A DNA stretch of 64,000 nt from Neobacillus notoginsengisoli (GTDB taxonomy: Bacteria; Bacillota; Bacilli; Bacillales; Cytobacillaceae), in contig NZ_QWEG01000007.1 in NCBI RefSeq assembly GCF_003515685.1, positions 62,001 to 126,000 on the forward strand. The letters run 5' to 3'. Shown in pieces: positions 50,966 through 60,259 of this stretch. The first letter of the stretch is position 1. Each line of letters begins with the position of its first letter. Made by a program: the position numbers and the translations under genes. A model generated the notes under the pieces. The model ran no database searches. It was given only the letters and a program-made list of their open reading frames with translations, and was not told the DNA's origin.

Positions 50966-52300
50966 CTAATTATCGAAACTGACGGGCTCCTCCCCCTCCA
51001 TTGATAGTTCCTTTAACGCTTCAAGTATGCAATAAATCAGCTCGCCATACATCATATGGTCATTCAGAGAGAGGGGAGTTTCCAGCTGCTGCAGCGTGTT
51101 GCCTTCAAAGATGTATATATCCCCTTGTTCATCCAGACCCATATCAAAGCCAAAATCGATAAATGTACCGCATTCACCCTCCAAATAGTTAGCAAGAGCG
51201 ATGGCGAGCGATTTCATTTCCCCCACTTTTTGCGCTATTCCTTCATCCGAATCATTAAACTGCAGCTTCAGCAAATCCTCTACATACCTGCCACTTACCC
51301 CTCTGTTTCCTTGTGTGGTAATGCCGCCTTTTACCCCAAGCCATCCTATAATCGGATCAACCTTCCATGTTCGGGCTTTCTCTTTTACTGCGATAACTCG
51401 ATAATCTATCTTTCTGTCTTTATAGCTTTTCAGGTGGATAGGCTGCTGGAAAATATGGTTCTTTTCACATGATGCCAATAAGTCATTTAGTTGCCTTGAT
51501 GTGTAGGTGAACACTTCGCTCGTAAAGTTCTTCCTGGCAAAATAGTTCCTGCCTTCCTTCCAGATCAGATGCATTCCAGCGCCGCCGCCCTTATTAATCG
51601 GTTTCAAAAATACCATACCGTATTTTCCGATCATGCGATCCAGGTTATTTCTCGTTATCACGTTTTTCGTTTCCGGCAAATACTTGCGGAAGGCCGGTTC
51701 TTTATTCAAAATAGAGAAGAACTTCCATTTATAATAGCATGGCGGGTTAAACAGACGGCTTCCGAAAGAACTCTTGAGAGCCTTCGTGGCTTTTACTTTC
51801 CGATATAAAATGGACGGAAATGGCAAGACTGCCCTCTCCCATGCCATTGTCTCAAAGTTAAAAACACAGCCTTCCATTTCACCCGAATGAAAGTCAATCT
51901 GATTTTCGGCTGCGAAGAAAAGCATGCCACCCAATTTCCGAATGGATTGCGCATAGGGAAGATATAAGTTCGGATTTTCCCGCAAATCGGCCTCCATTTT
52001 ATTGCCGTCTTGATGATAAAGCATGCCAATGACAGGCCCGATCACAAGCACATCATCAAGTAGGCGAACGTTATATGTTACCGACAACACAATCTTTAAC
52101 TTTTCTATGCTCCTGCTTGGCAAAATAAGTGTGTTTCCGGCAGCCTTTCTGTTGATAAGTACCTTCATCCTCGCTTTTCGCATTCCATATGATAAGGTAA
52201 TTTCCTGTCCCTTCAACAGCCCTACTTTCCGAGCCGTTCGTTTATTCATTTGAATGACTCGGTCCGGAGAATCTGCAGCAAGCAATCTATACAATGACAT
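50966..52300 (-). CDS. YheC/YheD family ATP-grasp protein, copy 1
   Basis: 444 residues. The N-terminal half has a small beta domain (NKRTARKVGLLKGQEITLSYG) and the family segment YAQSIRKLGGMLFFAAENQID; the C-terminal half is an ATP-grasp domain with MVFLKPINKGGGAGMHLIWK, DYRVIAVKEK, DFGFDMGLDEQGDIYIFEGNTLQQL. Known relatives in B. subtilis (YheC, YheD) are associated with the endospore coat. Ligase substrate unknown. ATG 52300 follows GGGGGAG. One of three consecutive paralogues. Confidence 0.85.
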   Translation of the reverse strand: MSLYRLLAADSPDRVIQMNKRTARKVGLLKGQEITLSYGMRKARMKVLINRKAAGNTLILPSRSIEKLKIVLSVTYNVRLLDDVLVIGPVIGMLYHQDGNKMEADLRENPNLYLPYAQSIRKLGGMLFFAAENQIDFHSGEMEGCVFNFETMAWERAVLPFPSILYRKVKATKALKSSFGSRLFNPPCYYKWKFFSILNKEPAFRKYLPETKNVITRNNLDRMIGKYGMVFLKPINKGGGAGMHLIWKEGRNYFARKNFTSEVFTYTSRQLNDLLASCEKNHIFQQPIHLKSYKDRKIDYRVIAVKEKARTWKVDPIIGWLGVKGGITTQGNRGVSGRYVEDLLKLQFNDSDEGIAQKVGEMKSLAIALANYLEGECGTFIDFGFDMGLDEQGDIYIFEGNTLQQLETPLSLNDHMMYGELIYCILEALKELSMEGEEPVSFDN

Positions 52301-52406
52301 TCTTACTCCCCCGATCTTCATTACTTGGCTAGTAGCCCATTCACTCCTGTATACACAGCTTATGCATCCAGTTCGAACATTGATAAAGGTAAATAAGAGT
52401 GCGCGT

Positions 52407-53834
52407 CTAGCTGGGCTCTTGCTCTCCGAACCCCGCAAGGTAATAGGCATATTCATATAAAAGATTAAGAGAATGGACTCCCTCTTCTTCCAACCCTGGA
52501 AACTTGAAGATACTCCGCCCTGGTTTGGAGTTCGCTTCAAACATCCATACCCGCCCGTCTTTGGCTATGCCGATATCTAGACCAAGTTCACCTACGGGCT
52601 TCCCGATACCCTCCTCAATCGCAATGGCTAGGTCAATTGCGGCAAATTCAATTTTGTTCCTTACCTTTTGGGCCTCATCTTCGAAAATGCGAGTCAGAAT
52701 ATCGTTGCATGTATATACTCGCCCGCCGAGACGGACGTGAGTCGTGACACTTTCTGCTCCCGCAGCCTTTGCGGCTATCCCAGATACAACCCAATTATTT
52801 TGTATGTTTTTGTTCATGTTCACCCGAAAGTCAATATTCCTTCCGTTGTACTGAATCAGGTGAATTCCCTGCTGCACAACATATCGCCTAGCCTTTTCTG
52901 TGGCCGTTATATTGTTTAGTAAGAGACTCAGAGAATCATAATGAATTATTTGCCTTTCTGTGTGACACGTATAACCCATTCCGGCCTTTGTGATCTTATA
53001 GATGCCGAGTCCTTCCGTACCATCTTTCGGCTTTATGAATATTTCATCATGTTTTTGCAAAAGCTGTTTAATCGTCCGTTTTGTTGCGGAGAATCGCGTT
53101 TCGGGTAAATATTCTTTTACGACAGGATGGTATTGCAAAAGCTTGTGGATCGTTTGTTTGCTGAAAAAGTGCGGATTAAATAGCTTCACCTCTCCATCCT
53201 CGTGAATTCTTTTAAAGAGGGATTTTACTTCGCTGCTCCTTTCAGCAGACCGATACGTAATCCGATTATAAATGACATCCGGAATCGGAACAGTATGCTT
53301 ATGCCAACGCCGCTCTCCTTCGTCCCAATCCAAAAACCTTCCAACTACGGTTCCGCTGTCCAAGTCGATATCGAAAGGCGAAAAAACAAAGCAGTAGTGA
53401 TTTGTATAATCTTCAGATTGAAGAATTTCGTGAAAAATTGTTTTATAATTCGGGTGGATTTCCGTCATTAATCCGATTACGGGGCCAATTTTTATTGTGT
53501 TATTTCGAAAAGTGGCTTGGACTTGCTTAGGAAATGGAAGCAGTAAGTCATCAGACTGTTCAGGTGGTAAAATCACCCGTTCTTTCTTTCCCTTCACTCG
53601 CTTTAGTCTTGTTTTTAAACTGCGCCCCCCGAAAGAAAGTGTATAAAACTCATCTTCCGATAATTTCCACTTTTGCCAGAGGGAAGATGACACACCTACT
53701 CTTCTTCTTGCTTTCTTTGAAATCAATATGCGTACATTTGAGACACCCACTATCTGTTCAACTCCAATTGTTGGTATAGAACTACCACACTCTTTTTTAC
53801 AAAAGCAGACACTGCCCTCCTCCTTACGAACCAA
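52407..53834 (-). CDS. YheC/YheD family ATP-grasp protein, copy 2 (start uncertain)
   Basis: Up to 475 residues with the same two-part layout: an N-terminal domain (ISKKARRRVGVSSSLWQKWKLSEDEF) and an ATP-grasp domain (IFIKPKDGTEGLGIYKI, DFRVNMNKN, LGLDIGIAKDGRVWMFEANSKPGRSIF). It is more divergent than copies 1 and 3. The only strong ribosome site, AAGGAGGAGGG near 53814-53824, leads to a GTG in a different frame that closes after 20 codons, so the true start is doubtful. The GTG within EQIVGVSNV, or a frameshift, are alternatives. The body of the gene is intact. Confidence 0.8.
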   Translation of the reverse strand: MVRKEEGSVCFCKKECGSSIPTIGVEQIVGVSNVRILISKKARRRVGVSSSLWQKWKLSEDEFYTLSFGGRSLKTRLKRVKGKKERVILPPEQSDDLLLPFPKQVQATFRNNTIKIGPVIGLMTEIHPNYKTIFHEILQSEDYTNHYCFVFSPFDIDLDSGTVVGRFLDWDEGERRWHKHTVPIPDVIYNRITYRSAERSSEVKSLFKRIHEDGEVKLFNPHFFSKQTIHKLLQYHPVVKEYLPETRFSATKRTIKQLLQKHDEIFIKPKDGTEGLGIYKITKAGMGYTCHTERQIIHYDSLSLLLNNITATEKARRYVVQQGIHLIQYNGRNIDFRVNMNKNIQNNWVVSGIAAKAAGAESVTTHVRLGGRVYTCNDILTRIFEDEAQKVRNKIEFAAIDLAIAIEEGIGKPVGELGLDIGIAKDGRVWMFEANSKPGRSIFKFPGLEEEGVHSLNLLYEYAYYLAGFGEQEPS

Positions 53835-53860
53835 TCCTTTCCGGAACTTGGGCTTGACGC

Positions 53861-55168
53861 TTACTCATCCAGTGCCATTTCCTTTAATCCTTTGACAATT
53901 CGATGAATCAAGTTCCCATACATCATATGGTCACCAAGCCAAAGCGCCATTTCCAGTTGCTGCAGCGTATTCCCTTCAAAAATATAGATATTCCCCTTTT
54001 CATCAAGGCCGAAGTCAAAGCCGAAATCGACAAAGGTGCCGCACGCCTTCTCCAAGTGTTCAGCGAGCGCAATGGCCAAAGATTCCATCTCGCGTATCTT
54101 TTTCTGCACCTCTCTTGGAGAATAATCAAACTGCATTCTCAACAAATCCTCTGGATACCTTGCACTTAATTCATCTGTTTGGGTGGAAATGCCGCCCGAT
54201 TCCCCGAGCCAGCCGTGGATTGTCCGAACCCTCCATCTTTTTGCTCGCTCCTTTACTGCAATGACCCTGTAATTCACTTGCTTGCCTTGAACAGTTTTAA
54301 TCTTAATCGGCTGCTGGAGAATATGGTTTTTTTCACACGAAGCAAGCAACGTTTTCATCTGTTTGGATGAGTACCTAAAAATCTTATCCGTAAAGTTTTG
54401 CCTAGACAGATACTCCTTTCCATCCTTCCAAATCATGTGCATACCGACCCCGCCGCCCTGATTGCTCATTTTAAGAAATACTCTTCCATATTTACGCAAA
54501 AAATGATCCAGGTTTTCTTTTGAAATAATGTTCGTCGTCTCGGGCAAATACATGTCGAAAGAAGGATTTTCCTTTAAAGTGGTATGAAACTTCCACTTAT
54601 AGTAGCAAGGTGGGTTGATTAGCCGCTTCCCAAATGCTTCTTTCAATATGCGTGTTGCTTTTATTTTCCGATAGATAATGGCTGGATAGGGAAAAATGGA
54701 CTTTTTCCAGGACATTGTTTCAAAATCATACACATATCCACTAATTTCACAGGACTTATAATCTATCCCATCTTCCGCAAAAAAGAACAGTAATCCCCCA
54801 AGCCTTTTGATTGATTGCGCATAAGGGAAAAACATTTCCGGATTTTCACTTAAATCTTGTTTCATATGTTTATCTCTCTCCTTGAAAAGCACTCCAAGGA
54901 CAGGGCCAATCACAAGGCAATCCCCAATTAGACGGAAGCTGTAGGAGGGCGTCATTTCAATTTTCAGTTCATCCAGAACCTCGCTTGAAATAAAAATCGT
55001 ATCCTCCTCCGCTCTTTTCTTGGTGATTACCTTCACTTTTGTCTTTCTTAATCCGTATGAAAGATCAATGTACTGACCCTTTGACAGCCCGGATTTTAGG
55101 GCCATCTTTCGATTCAATTCAATAGTCGGCCCTGATGAATCGCTGACCGACAATTTTACTAATGCCAT
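53861..55168 (-). CDS. YheC/YheD family ATP-grasp protein, copy 3
   Basis: 435 residues, clearly closest to copy 1 (shared NPPCYYKWKF, YLPETxNxI, FQQPI/LQQPI segments and matching C-termini ending DHMMYG). The ATP-grasp region shows RVFLKMSNQGGGVGMHMIWK, NYRVIAVKER and DFGFDFGLDEKGNIYIFEGN. ATG 55168 lies 7 nt after GGAGG. It is the first of three same-strand paralogues and may drive the set. Spore-coat association is known only for B. subtilis relatives. Confidence 0.85.
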   Translation of the reverse strand: MALVKLSVSDSSGPTIELNRKMALKSGLSKGQYIDLSYGLRKTKVKVITKKRAEEDTIFISSEVLDELKIEMTPSYSFRLIGDCLVIGPVLGVLFKERDKHMKQDLSENPEMFFPYAQSIKRLGGLLFFFAEDGIDYKSCEISGYVYDFETMSWKKSIFPYPAIIYRKIKATRILKEAFGKRLINPPCYYKWKFHTTLKENPSFDMYLPETTNIISKENLDHFLRKYGRVFLKMSNQGGGVGMHMIWKDGKEYLSRQNFTDKIFRYSSKQMKTLLASCEKNHILQQPIKIKTVQGKQVNYRVIAVKERAKRWRVRTIHGWLGESGGISTQTDELSARYPEDLLRMQFDYSPREVQKKIREMESLAIALAEHLEKACGTFVDFGFDFGLDEKGNIYIFEGNTLQQLEMALWLGDHMMYGNLIHRIVKGLKEMALDE

Positions 55169-55503
55169 CCGTGTTCCTCCATTCGATCTTTGATCCATTT
55201 CGTTCTGCTGTTATAAACACTCTATTTTTAGTAAATGAAAAGCCATTATTTTCCCAACTCCGTTTTTGGTATCGGATTATTTTATTCGTAGTGGTAGAAA
55301 AAGCAACCACTTCTGCCTATATGAGTGCGGTCCTCTCCACACGTCCAACAATTTTCAATTAAAATCCAGGGAATTTTGATGTATAATAATTCATGGTGGT
55401 TTTGTAGCTACATGATCGGTTGCTTTTGCAAAATGCAGGGTATTTATTGAAATGTCATTCATCATCTCACCCGAGATTTTAAAGGAAAGAGAGTGTGTTC
55501 AGA
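55169..55503. other. Gene-free stretch between yheC/D copy 3 and yebC
   Basis: 335 bp between divergent genes. A TATAAT at 55382-55387 is a likely -10 box for yebC, though the -35 is weak. The palindrome GTAGCTAC stands at about 55405. No small gene or repeat was recognised. Confidence 0.4.
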
Positions 55504-56223
55504 ATGGGACGCAAATGGAATAATATTAAGGAGAAAAAAGCTTCAAAGGATGCAAACACAAGCCGAATTTACGCCAAGTTCGGACGTGAAATTTATGTGG
55601 CGGCAAGGCAAGGTGAGCCTGATCCCGAATCGAACCAAGCATTAAAGGTTGTCCTCGAGCGAGCGAAAACATATAATGTCCCGAAAGCCATTGTTGACCG
55701 GGCAATAGAAAAAGCGAAGGGCGGTTCTGACGAAAACTACACCGAACTACGCTATGAAGGCTTCGGGCCAAGCGGATCAATGGTTATCGTTGATGCACTG
55801 ACCAATAACGTGAACCGGACTGCTTCAGAGGTCCGCGCGGCTTTCGGCAAAAATGGCGGCAATATGGGCGTCAGCGGTTCAGTTGCTTATATGTTCGATG
55901 CGACCGCTGTGTTCGGCGTCGAAGGAAAATCAGCTGAAGAGGTACTGGAACTGCTAATGGAAGCTGATGTGGACGTGCGCGATATTATAGAAGAGGAAGA
56001 TTCAGTTATTGTCTATGCCGAACCGGAGCAATTCCATGCCGTGCAAGAAGCGTTTAAGACAGCAGGCATCACCGAGTTTACCGTTGCGGAACTGACAATG
56101 CTTGCGCAAAATGAGGTTGCCCTTCCTGAAGACGCACAGGAGAAATTCGAGAAAATGATTGATGCACTCGAGGATTTGGAAGACGTCCGCCAGGTGTACC
56201 ACAACGTCGATTTAGGCGAATAA
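55504..56223 (+). CDS. yebC: YebC/PmpR family regulator (B. subtilis YeeI type)
   Basis: 239 residues, nearly the full B. subtilis YeeI sequence: [20 protein letters not shown] at the start, [51 protein letters not shown] and VYHNVDLGE at the end. YebC-family proteins act as transcription regulators and, by recent work, as ribosome-associated factors that relieve stalling at proline runs. ATG 55504 matches the family start; an upstream GTG (55495) is possible. Monocistronic with its own terminator. Confidence 0.94.
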   Translation: MGRKWNNIKEKKASKDANTSRIYAKFGREIYVAARQGEPDPESNQALKVVLERAKTYNVPKAIVDRAIEKAKGGSDENYTELRYEGFGPSGSMVIVDALTNNVNRTASEVRAAFGKNGGNMGVSGSVAYMFDATAVFGVEGKSAEEVLELLMEADVDVRDIIEEEDSVIVYAEPEQFHAVQEAFKTAGITEFTVAELTMLAQNEVALPEDAQEKFEKMIDALEDLEDVRQVYHNVDLGE

Positions 56224-56234
56224 TTGAAACGCTA

Positions 56235-56273
56235 AACACAGGCTATTCCTGTTTCGGAAGGCCTGTGTTTTTC
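56235..56273 (+). terminator. Terminator of yebC
   Basis: AACACAGGC / GCCTGTGTT stem followed by TTT. A TTCCTG / CGGAA pairing is possible in the loop. Confidence 0.8.
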
Positions 56274-56293
56274 ATTAAGGTTTAAATTTGGCT

Positions 56294-56422
56294 GTTGATT
56301 TCCGCTGCGGGCACACGCTTTCCGCGGGGCGTCAGTGGAGCCTCCTCGGCGCCTCAGCGCCTGTGGGGTCTCCACCTTGCCGCTGCATCCCGCAGGAGTC
56401 GGTGCCCTCCGCTACAATCAAC
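56294..56422 (+). repeat. Family A structured repeat, copy A5
   Basis: 129 bp, GTTGATTTCC to ACAATCAAC, apical stem GGCGC-ctca-GCGCC. It lies between the yebC terminator and the next gene. An open frame runs through it into the next gene but has no independent support. Confidence 0.88.
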
Positions 56423-56534
56423 GCAGTTAAACATTGTCCTTCTTTATTACATAATTAATGAATCTTTTCCGCTCACTTTCCGTATTTCTTTACTGTACAG
56501 CAAATATGTCAGCGTGCCCTTGAAAGGAGCCATT

Positions 56535-58238
56535 ATGGGAAACATTTATTTATTTTCATTGATTGCCGGACTGATTATGGCCATGTTGATTGTCCCGTTC
56601 TACGGCCTGAACGGTTCCGATAACCAAAAGAAAGGTGCTAAAAAGAAAGGCGCCAGCAAAACAAGCCGCATACCTATGATTGCCTTCGCGGTCCTCATGG
56701 TTATTCTCGTTTTTGCTTTCTATTATTTATTTAATATCGACAGGAATTTTACTTCGCTCTGGTTTTTTATCCTTGTCTCATCTGCGGTAGGAGCGTTATT
56801 TTCGACCGGTAAGGAACAAATGGTTAAGGGACTGCTGTTTATAGGCAGCCTCTTGTTCGGTGTGTATTTGCTGACAGCATTCCTGTTTAATGCGGGCGAG
56901 AAATATGAAACGGCGAAGATGGATCAGCAAATTGAGATTAAAACGTTTGATGAAACAAAGACACCCGCCAGCGTTCCGCCGCAGTTTGCCCGGAACAAGA
57001 TGAGGAAAGCATTCGGGCAGGTGCCGAACACAAGCTATTACGAGCTTGGCAGCCTTCAGATTCAAAAGGTGAACGGCGAGTATGTGTATATTGCGCCCGT
57101 TGAGTTTTCCGGGTTTTTCAAATGGGTGAATGGCGATACGACGCCAGGCTACTTCACAATAAGCGCAACCGACTCAACCGCAAATCCGAAATTCATTAAG
57201 TCGGAAATGATTTACACGCCTTCCTCTTATTTTGGCAAAAATATCGAACGCCACATAAGGATGAAGTACCCGACACGTATTTTTTACGGAGACGTCCAAT
57301 TGGAAATTGATGAGGAGGGCAAACCTTTTTATATCCGGTCATACGGGGATTTTATTTCAGCCCGGAATGGTTTTGACGCAAAAGGGATTGTCGTGGTGGA
57401 TCCGTTAAGCGGAAAGACTGAGTCGTATCCTCATGGGAAAGTTCCGGAATTTATTGAAGGGGCCGTATCTCCTGAGGTTGTCAGCCTTCAGAACAGTTAC
57501 TTCGGAAATTATGTGCACGGCTTCTGGAACAGCGTATTTGGGAAAAAGGATGTCAAGCTCCCGTCCGATGAAGGAACAGAGGCGAACGTGACGCCGATTT
57601 TTGACGAAAACGGCACGATGTTCTACTTTACCGATTTCACGAGTCCCAAGGAAGGCGTCGATTCGATGCTCGGCTACTCCCTCACAAATTCACGGACCGG
57701 TAAAGCAACCTATTATACTGGCAATCTGGAAGAGTCCTACATGGATTCGGAAGGCGCATTGCAGATTATTGAAAAGAAGTTCATTGAAAAGAAATGGAAA
57801 GGGAAAATGCCAGTTCTCTACAATTTTTATGGGGAAGCAAGCTGGCTGACGCCGGTCCTTGATTCAAACGGCTTTTTGCAAAACTATTTCATCGTATCAG
57901 CTGCCAATCCGGAAATATCCGTTTATGGCACAACACCGAACGATGCCCTCCGCCAATATAAACTTGCCCTCCAGCGCGGCGGCGGAACCTTAGACGGCAC
58001 GTCGAAAGCGGAAGAAAAACAAGTAAGCGGCACGGTTGTGCGTGTTTACAAAGAAAAGTCCGGCGATTACACAGCCGTGACATTCCTGCTCGACAACCGG
58101 AAAAACTACATCATTTCCTCTGAAAAAGAACCTTTGGCGATTTACCTGAAAGAAGGGGATAAGGTAAACCTTACTTATCAAGATACCGGTGAAATCTTCC
58201 TGCCGGTCGTGCAGATAAAGGTTGAGGGGTTGAATTAA
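56535..58238 (+). CDS. Uncharacterised membrane protein with large extracytoplasmic domain
   Basis: 567 residues. Four hydrophobic helices lie in the first ~125 residues (about 4-22, 47-65, 72-88, 96-115) with a Lys-rich loop (NQKKGAKKKGASKTSR) between the first two. The remaining ~440 residues are soluble and beta-rich, predicted outside the membrane, and contain a PEFIEGAVSPEVV region, a WNSVFGKKDVK segment and a C-terminal small beta domain (VSGTVVRVYKEKSGDYTAVTFLL) like an OB or translation-barrel fold. No known family was recognised. ATG 56535 follows AAAGGAG. Confidence 0.75.
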   Translation: MGNIYLFSLIAGLIMAMLIVPFYGLNGSDNQKKGAKKKGASKTSRIPMIAFAVLMVILVFAFYYLFNIDRNFTSLWFFILVSSAVGALFSTGKEQMVKGLLFIGSLLFGVYLLTAFLFNAGEKYETAKMDQQIEIKTFDETKTPASVPPQFARNKMRKAFGQVPNTSYYELGSLQIQKVNGEYVYIAPVEFSGFFKWVNGDTTPGYFTISATDSTANPKFIKSEMIYTPSSYFGKNIERHIRMKYPTRIFYGDVQLEIDEEGKPFYIRSYGDFISARNGFDAKGIVVVDPLSGKTESYPHGKVPEFIEGAVSPEVVSLQNSYFGNYVHGFWNSVFGKKDVKLPSDEGTEANVTPIFDENGTMFYFTDFTSPKEGVDSMLGYSLTNSRTGKATYYTGNLEESYMDSEGALQIIEKKFIEKKWKGKMPVLYNFYGEASWLTPVLDSNGFLQNYFIVSAANPEISVYGTTPNDALRQYKLALQRGGGTLDGTSKAEEKQVSGTVVRVYKEKSGDYTAVTFLLDNRKNYIISSEKEPLAIYLKEGDKVNLTYQDTGEIFLPVVQIKVEGLN

Positions 58239-58305
58239 CCGTTAAGCAAGATTGAATGAAAGGCCAGACAGCTAAAACCCTTCTGCTAATTTTTGCAACA
58301 ATCAA

Positions 58306-58350
58306 CAAAAAACCACGATGAGCCGTAAGAACCGCGCATCGTGGTTTTTT
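58306..58350. terminator. Bidirectional terminator between the membrane protein and cupin genes
   Basis: AAAACCACGATG / CATCGTGGTTTT stem with T-runs on both sides, between convergent genes. Confidence 0.88.
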
Positions 58351-58351
58351 G

Positions 58352-58855
58352 TTATTTCATCCATTTCCGAAGAAGCGGACCGCTATCGCCATAGACAGGG
58401 TCGGTTTCAGGAACCAGGATATTCCGGATTTCCTGGAGCGACTGTGCGCGTCCGGCCGGATCCTTCTCCCTCATATTTGGGCTCGTTCCTTCCGGATAGG
58501 CACCGACAACTTCGAAATCTTCACTTCCTTTAATCAGCTTATGGCCTGTACCAGCCGGCAGCAGAATAACATCACCGGCTCTTAGTTCAACCCGTTCACC
58601 GGCATCGCCGCCAAGAAGAACAGTTGCATTTCCTGATTTTACCCCAAGCACTTCGTGAGCATTACTGTGGTAGTGGTGGTAATCAAAAACCCCTCCGGAC
58701 CAGCTGCCTGTCCACTTGTTCCGGTTAAATGTTTCCTCAATTCCATTCGGATTGTCATTAAAAACCCCTTCGTAAATAATGACAGGCAAATCCGGGTTGT
58801 TCGGAATCTGGCCATCGTCCTTTAGAAAAAAAGACCGTTCATTCGCAGCCACCAT
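58352..58855 (-). CDS. Cupin domain protein (YjlB-like)
   Basis: 167-residue single cupin. The metal motif is seen as HYHSNAHEVLGV (first cupin motif, His and Glu ligands) and LPAGTGHKLI (second motif). The start resembles FFLKDDGQIPNNPDLPVIIYEGVF of YjlB-type proteins. ATG 58855 follows AAAGGAG; a longer frame overlaps the metallopeptidase gene and is rejected. Enzymatic activity, if any, unknown. Transcribed with the upstream metallopeptidase, 43 bp away. Confidence 0.85.
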   Translation of the reverse strand: MVAANERSFFLKDDGQIPNNPDLPVIIYEGVFNDNPNGIEETFNRNKWTGSWSGGVFDYHHYHSNAHEVLGVKSGNATVLLGGDAGERVELRAGDVILLPAGTGHKLIKGSEDFEVVGAYPEGTSPNMREKDPAGRAQSLQEIRNILVPETDPVYGDSGPLLRKWMK

Positions 58856-58898
58856 AGAGCTCTCCTTTCTGTAAATTTGTTTAGATTTTTGCAAAATA

Positions 58899-59750
58899 CT
58901 AGAGATTCCTTGCTTTAAAGGTATCGCCTTGGTCGAGGTTTCCTGCCTGATAGCCTTTGTAAAACCAGCGTTTCCTCTGTTCGGAAGTTCCGTGCGTGAA
59001 GCTTTCCGGCACCACATGGCCCTGATATTTTTTCTGAAGCGTATCATCGCCAACCGCAGAGGCCGCATTCAGCGCTTCATCAATGTCACCCTCATCAAGT
59101 AGATTCAGACTTTCTGCGCGGTTCGCCCATACGCCGGCATAATAGTCGGCCTGCAATTCCATCCGAACTTGGTATTTATTGTATTCCGTTTCACTGAGCC
59201 GCTGCCGCAATGATGCCATTTTTTCACTCGTTCCTAGTAGGGTCTGGACGTGGTGGCCAACCTCATGGGCGATGACATACGCCATGGCAAAATCGCCCGG
59301 AGCCTGGAATTTCGTCTGCAGCTCCTTATAGAAGCTTAGATCAATATAAAGTTTCTGGTCACCCGGACAATAAAACGGTCCGACTGCCGATCCAGCCACC
59401 CCGCAAGCCGATTGCACACTGCCTGAGTAAAGGACGAGTGTCGGCTTTTTGTACACCATACCCTCTTCCTCAAAAATTTCCGTCCATACTTGCTCCGTAT
59501 CAGCGAGAACGACCGACACGAATTCCGCCAGCTCCCTATCCTCTGCCGTTTCCTGGTATGGAGCGGGCGATTGCCCCCCTGTTCCGCCGCCAATATTATT
59601 CAGCACATCGCCAAGGTCTCCCCCGCCGAGAAGCGTCATGATCAATACAAGGACAACCCCGCCAATCCCGCCGCCCATGAGCATTCCGCCGCCGCCCATG
59701 CCTCTTCTATCTTCAACATTCGAACTTCCCTGTCTGCCTCTCCACTGCAT
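58899..59750 (-). CDS. Neutral zinc metallopeptidase, YpfJ family
   Basis: 283 residues. A Gly/Met-rich start and one helix (about 30-42, GIGGVVLVLIMTLL) anchor it, with the protease domain outside. The zinc motif is H162-E163-VGHH, with further ligand Asp in MELQADYYAGVWA. The whole domain matches the YpfJ/putative neutral zinc metallopeptidase family (SACGVAGSAVGPFYCPGDQKLYIDL, GTSEQRKRWFYKGY). Substrates unknown. GAGGAGG precedes ATG 59750. Confidence 0.92.
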   Translation of the reverse strand: MQWRGRQGSSNVEDRRGMGGGGMLMGGGIGGVVLVLIMTLLGGGDLGDVLNNIGGGTGGQSPAPYQETAEDRELAEFVSVVLADTEQVWTEIFEEEGMVYKKPTLVLYSGSVQSACGVAGSAVGPFYCPGDQKLYIDLSFYKELQTKFQAPGDFAMAYVIAHEVGHHVQTLLGTSEKMASLRQRLSETEYNKYQVRMELQADYYAGVWANRAESLNLLDEGDIDEALNAASAVGDDTLQKKYQGHVVPESFTHGTSEQRKRWFYKGYQAGNLDQGDTFKARNL

Positions 59751-59886
59751 ATGTGTTCCTCCTCGGAGTATATATAAGTCGGATCAATAAGATTTACTTT
59801 TACTTCTATACCCCGATATGCAGCCTTTAAAATCAAAATAGGACTGGGATTATTTTCAGAAATGGTTTTCTACTTTGCTAAAATAA

Positions 59887-60213
59887 GCGGGAATGACGCA
59901 CAAGACTGCGATTCGCGCCAAAGTATCTAGATTTATCTGCGGGAATGACGCAAAAGGCTGCTATTCGCGCCAAAGTTTCTAGATTTATCTACTGGAATGG
60001 CGCAAAAGGCTGTGATTCGCGCCAATGTATCTAGATTTATCTGCGGGAATGGCGCAAAAGGCTGCGATTCGCGCCAAAGTATCTGGTTAATTCAGCGGGA
60101 ATGGCACAAAAGACTCCGATTCGCGTCAAAGTATCTAGATTTATCTGCGGGAATGGCGCACAAGACTGTGATTCGCGCCAATGTATCTAGATTTATCTGC
60201 GGGAATGGCGCAC
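59887..60213. repeat. Tandem array T2, 52-bp unit, six copies plus a partial
   Basis: Units start at 59887, 59939, 59991, 60043, 60095 and 60147, with a partial at 60199. The unit reads GCGGGAATGGCGCAAAAGGC, TGCGATTCGCGCCAAAGTAT and CTAGATTTATCT. TGGCGC and GCGCCA form a 6-bp inverted repeat within most units. Copies differ by a few point changes only. The array fills the gap between the metallopeptidase and the FAD oxidoreductase. No gene is evident. Confidence 0.92.
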
Positions 60214-60259
60214 AAAAAAGCCGCCAACATTTTAAATAATTGGCGACCTTAACTGAATC

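Noticed and set aside
56295-56534. N-terminal extension of the 567-residue membrane protein through repeat A5
   Set aside because: The first 80 codons lie in repeat A5 and are unlike any signal or membrane start; ATG 56535 has AAAGGAG upstream.
59887-60213. CRISPR array
   Set aside because: Direct repeats of the full 52-bp unit with no unique spacers and no cas genes nearby.
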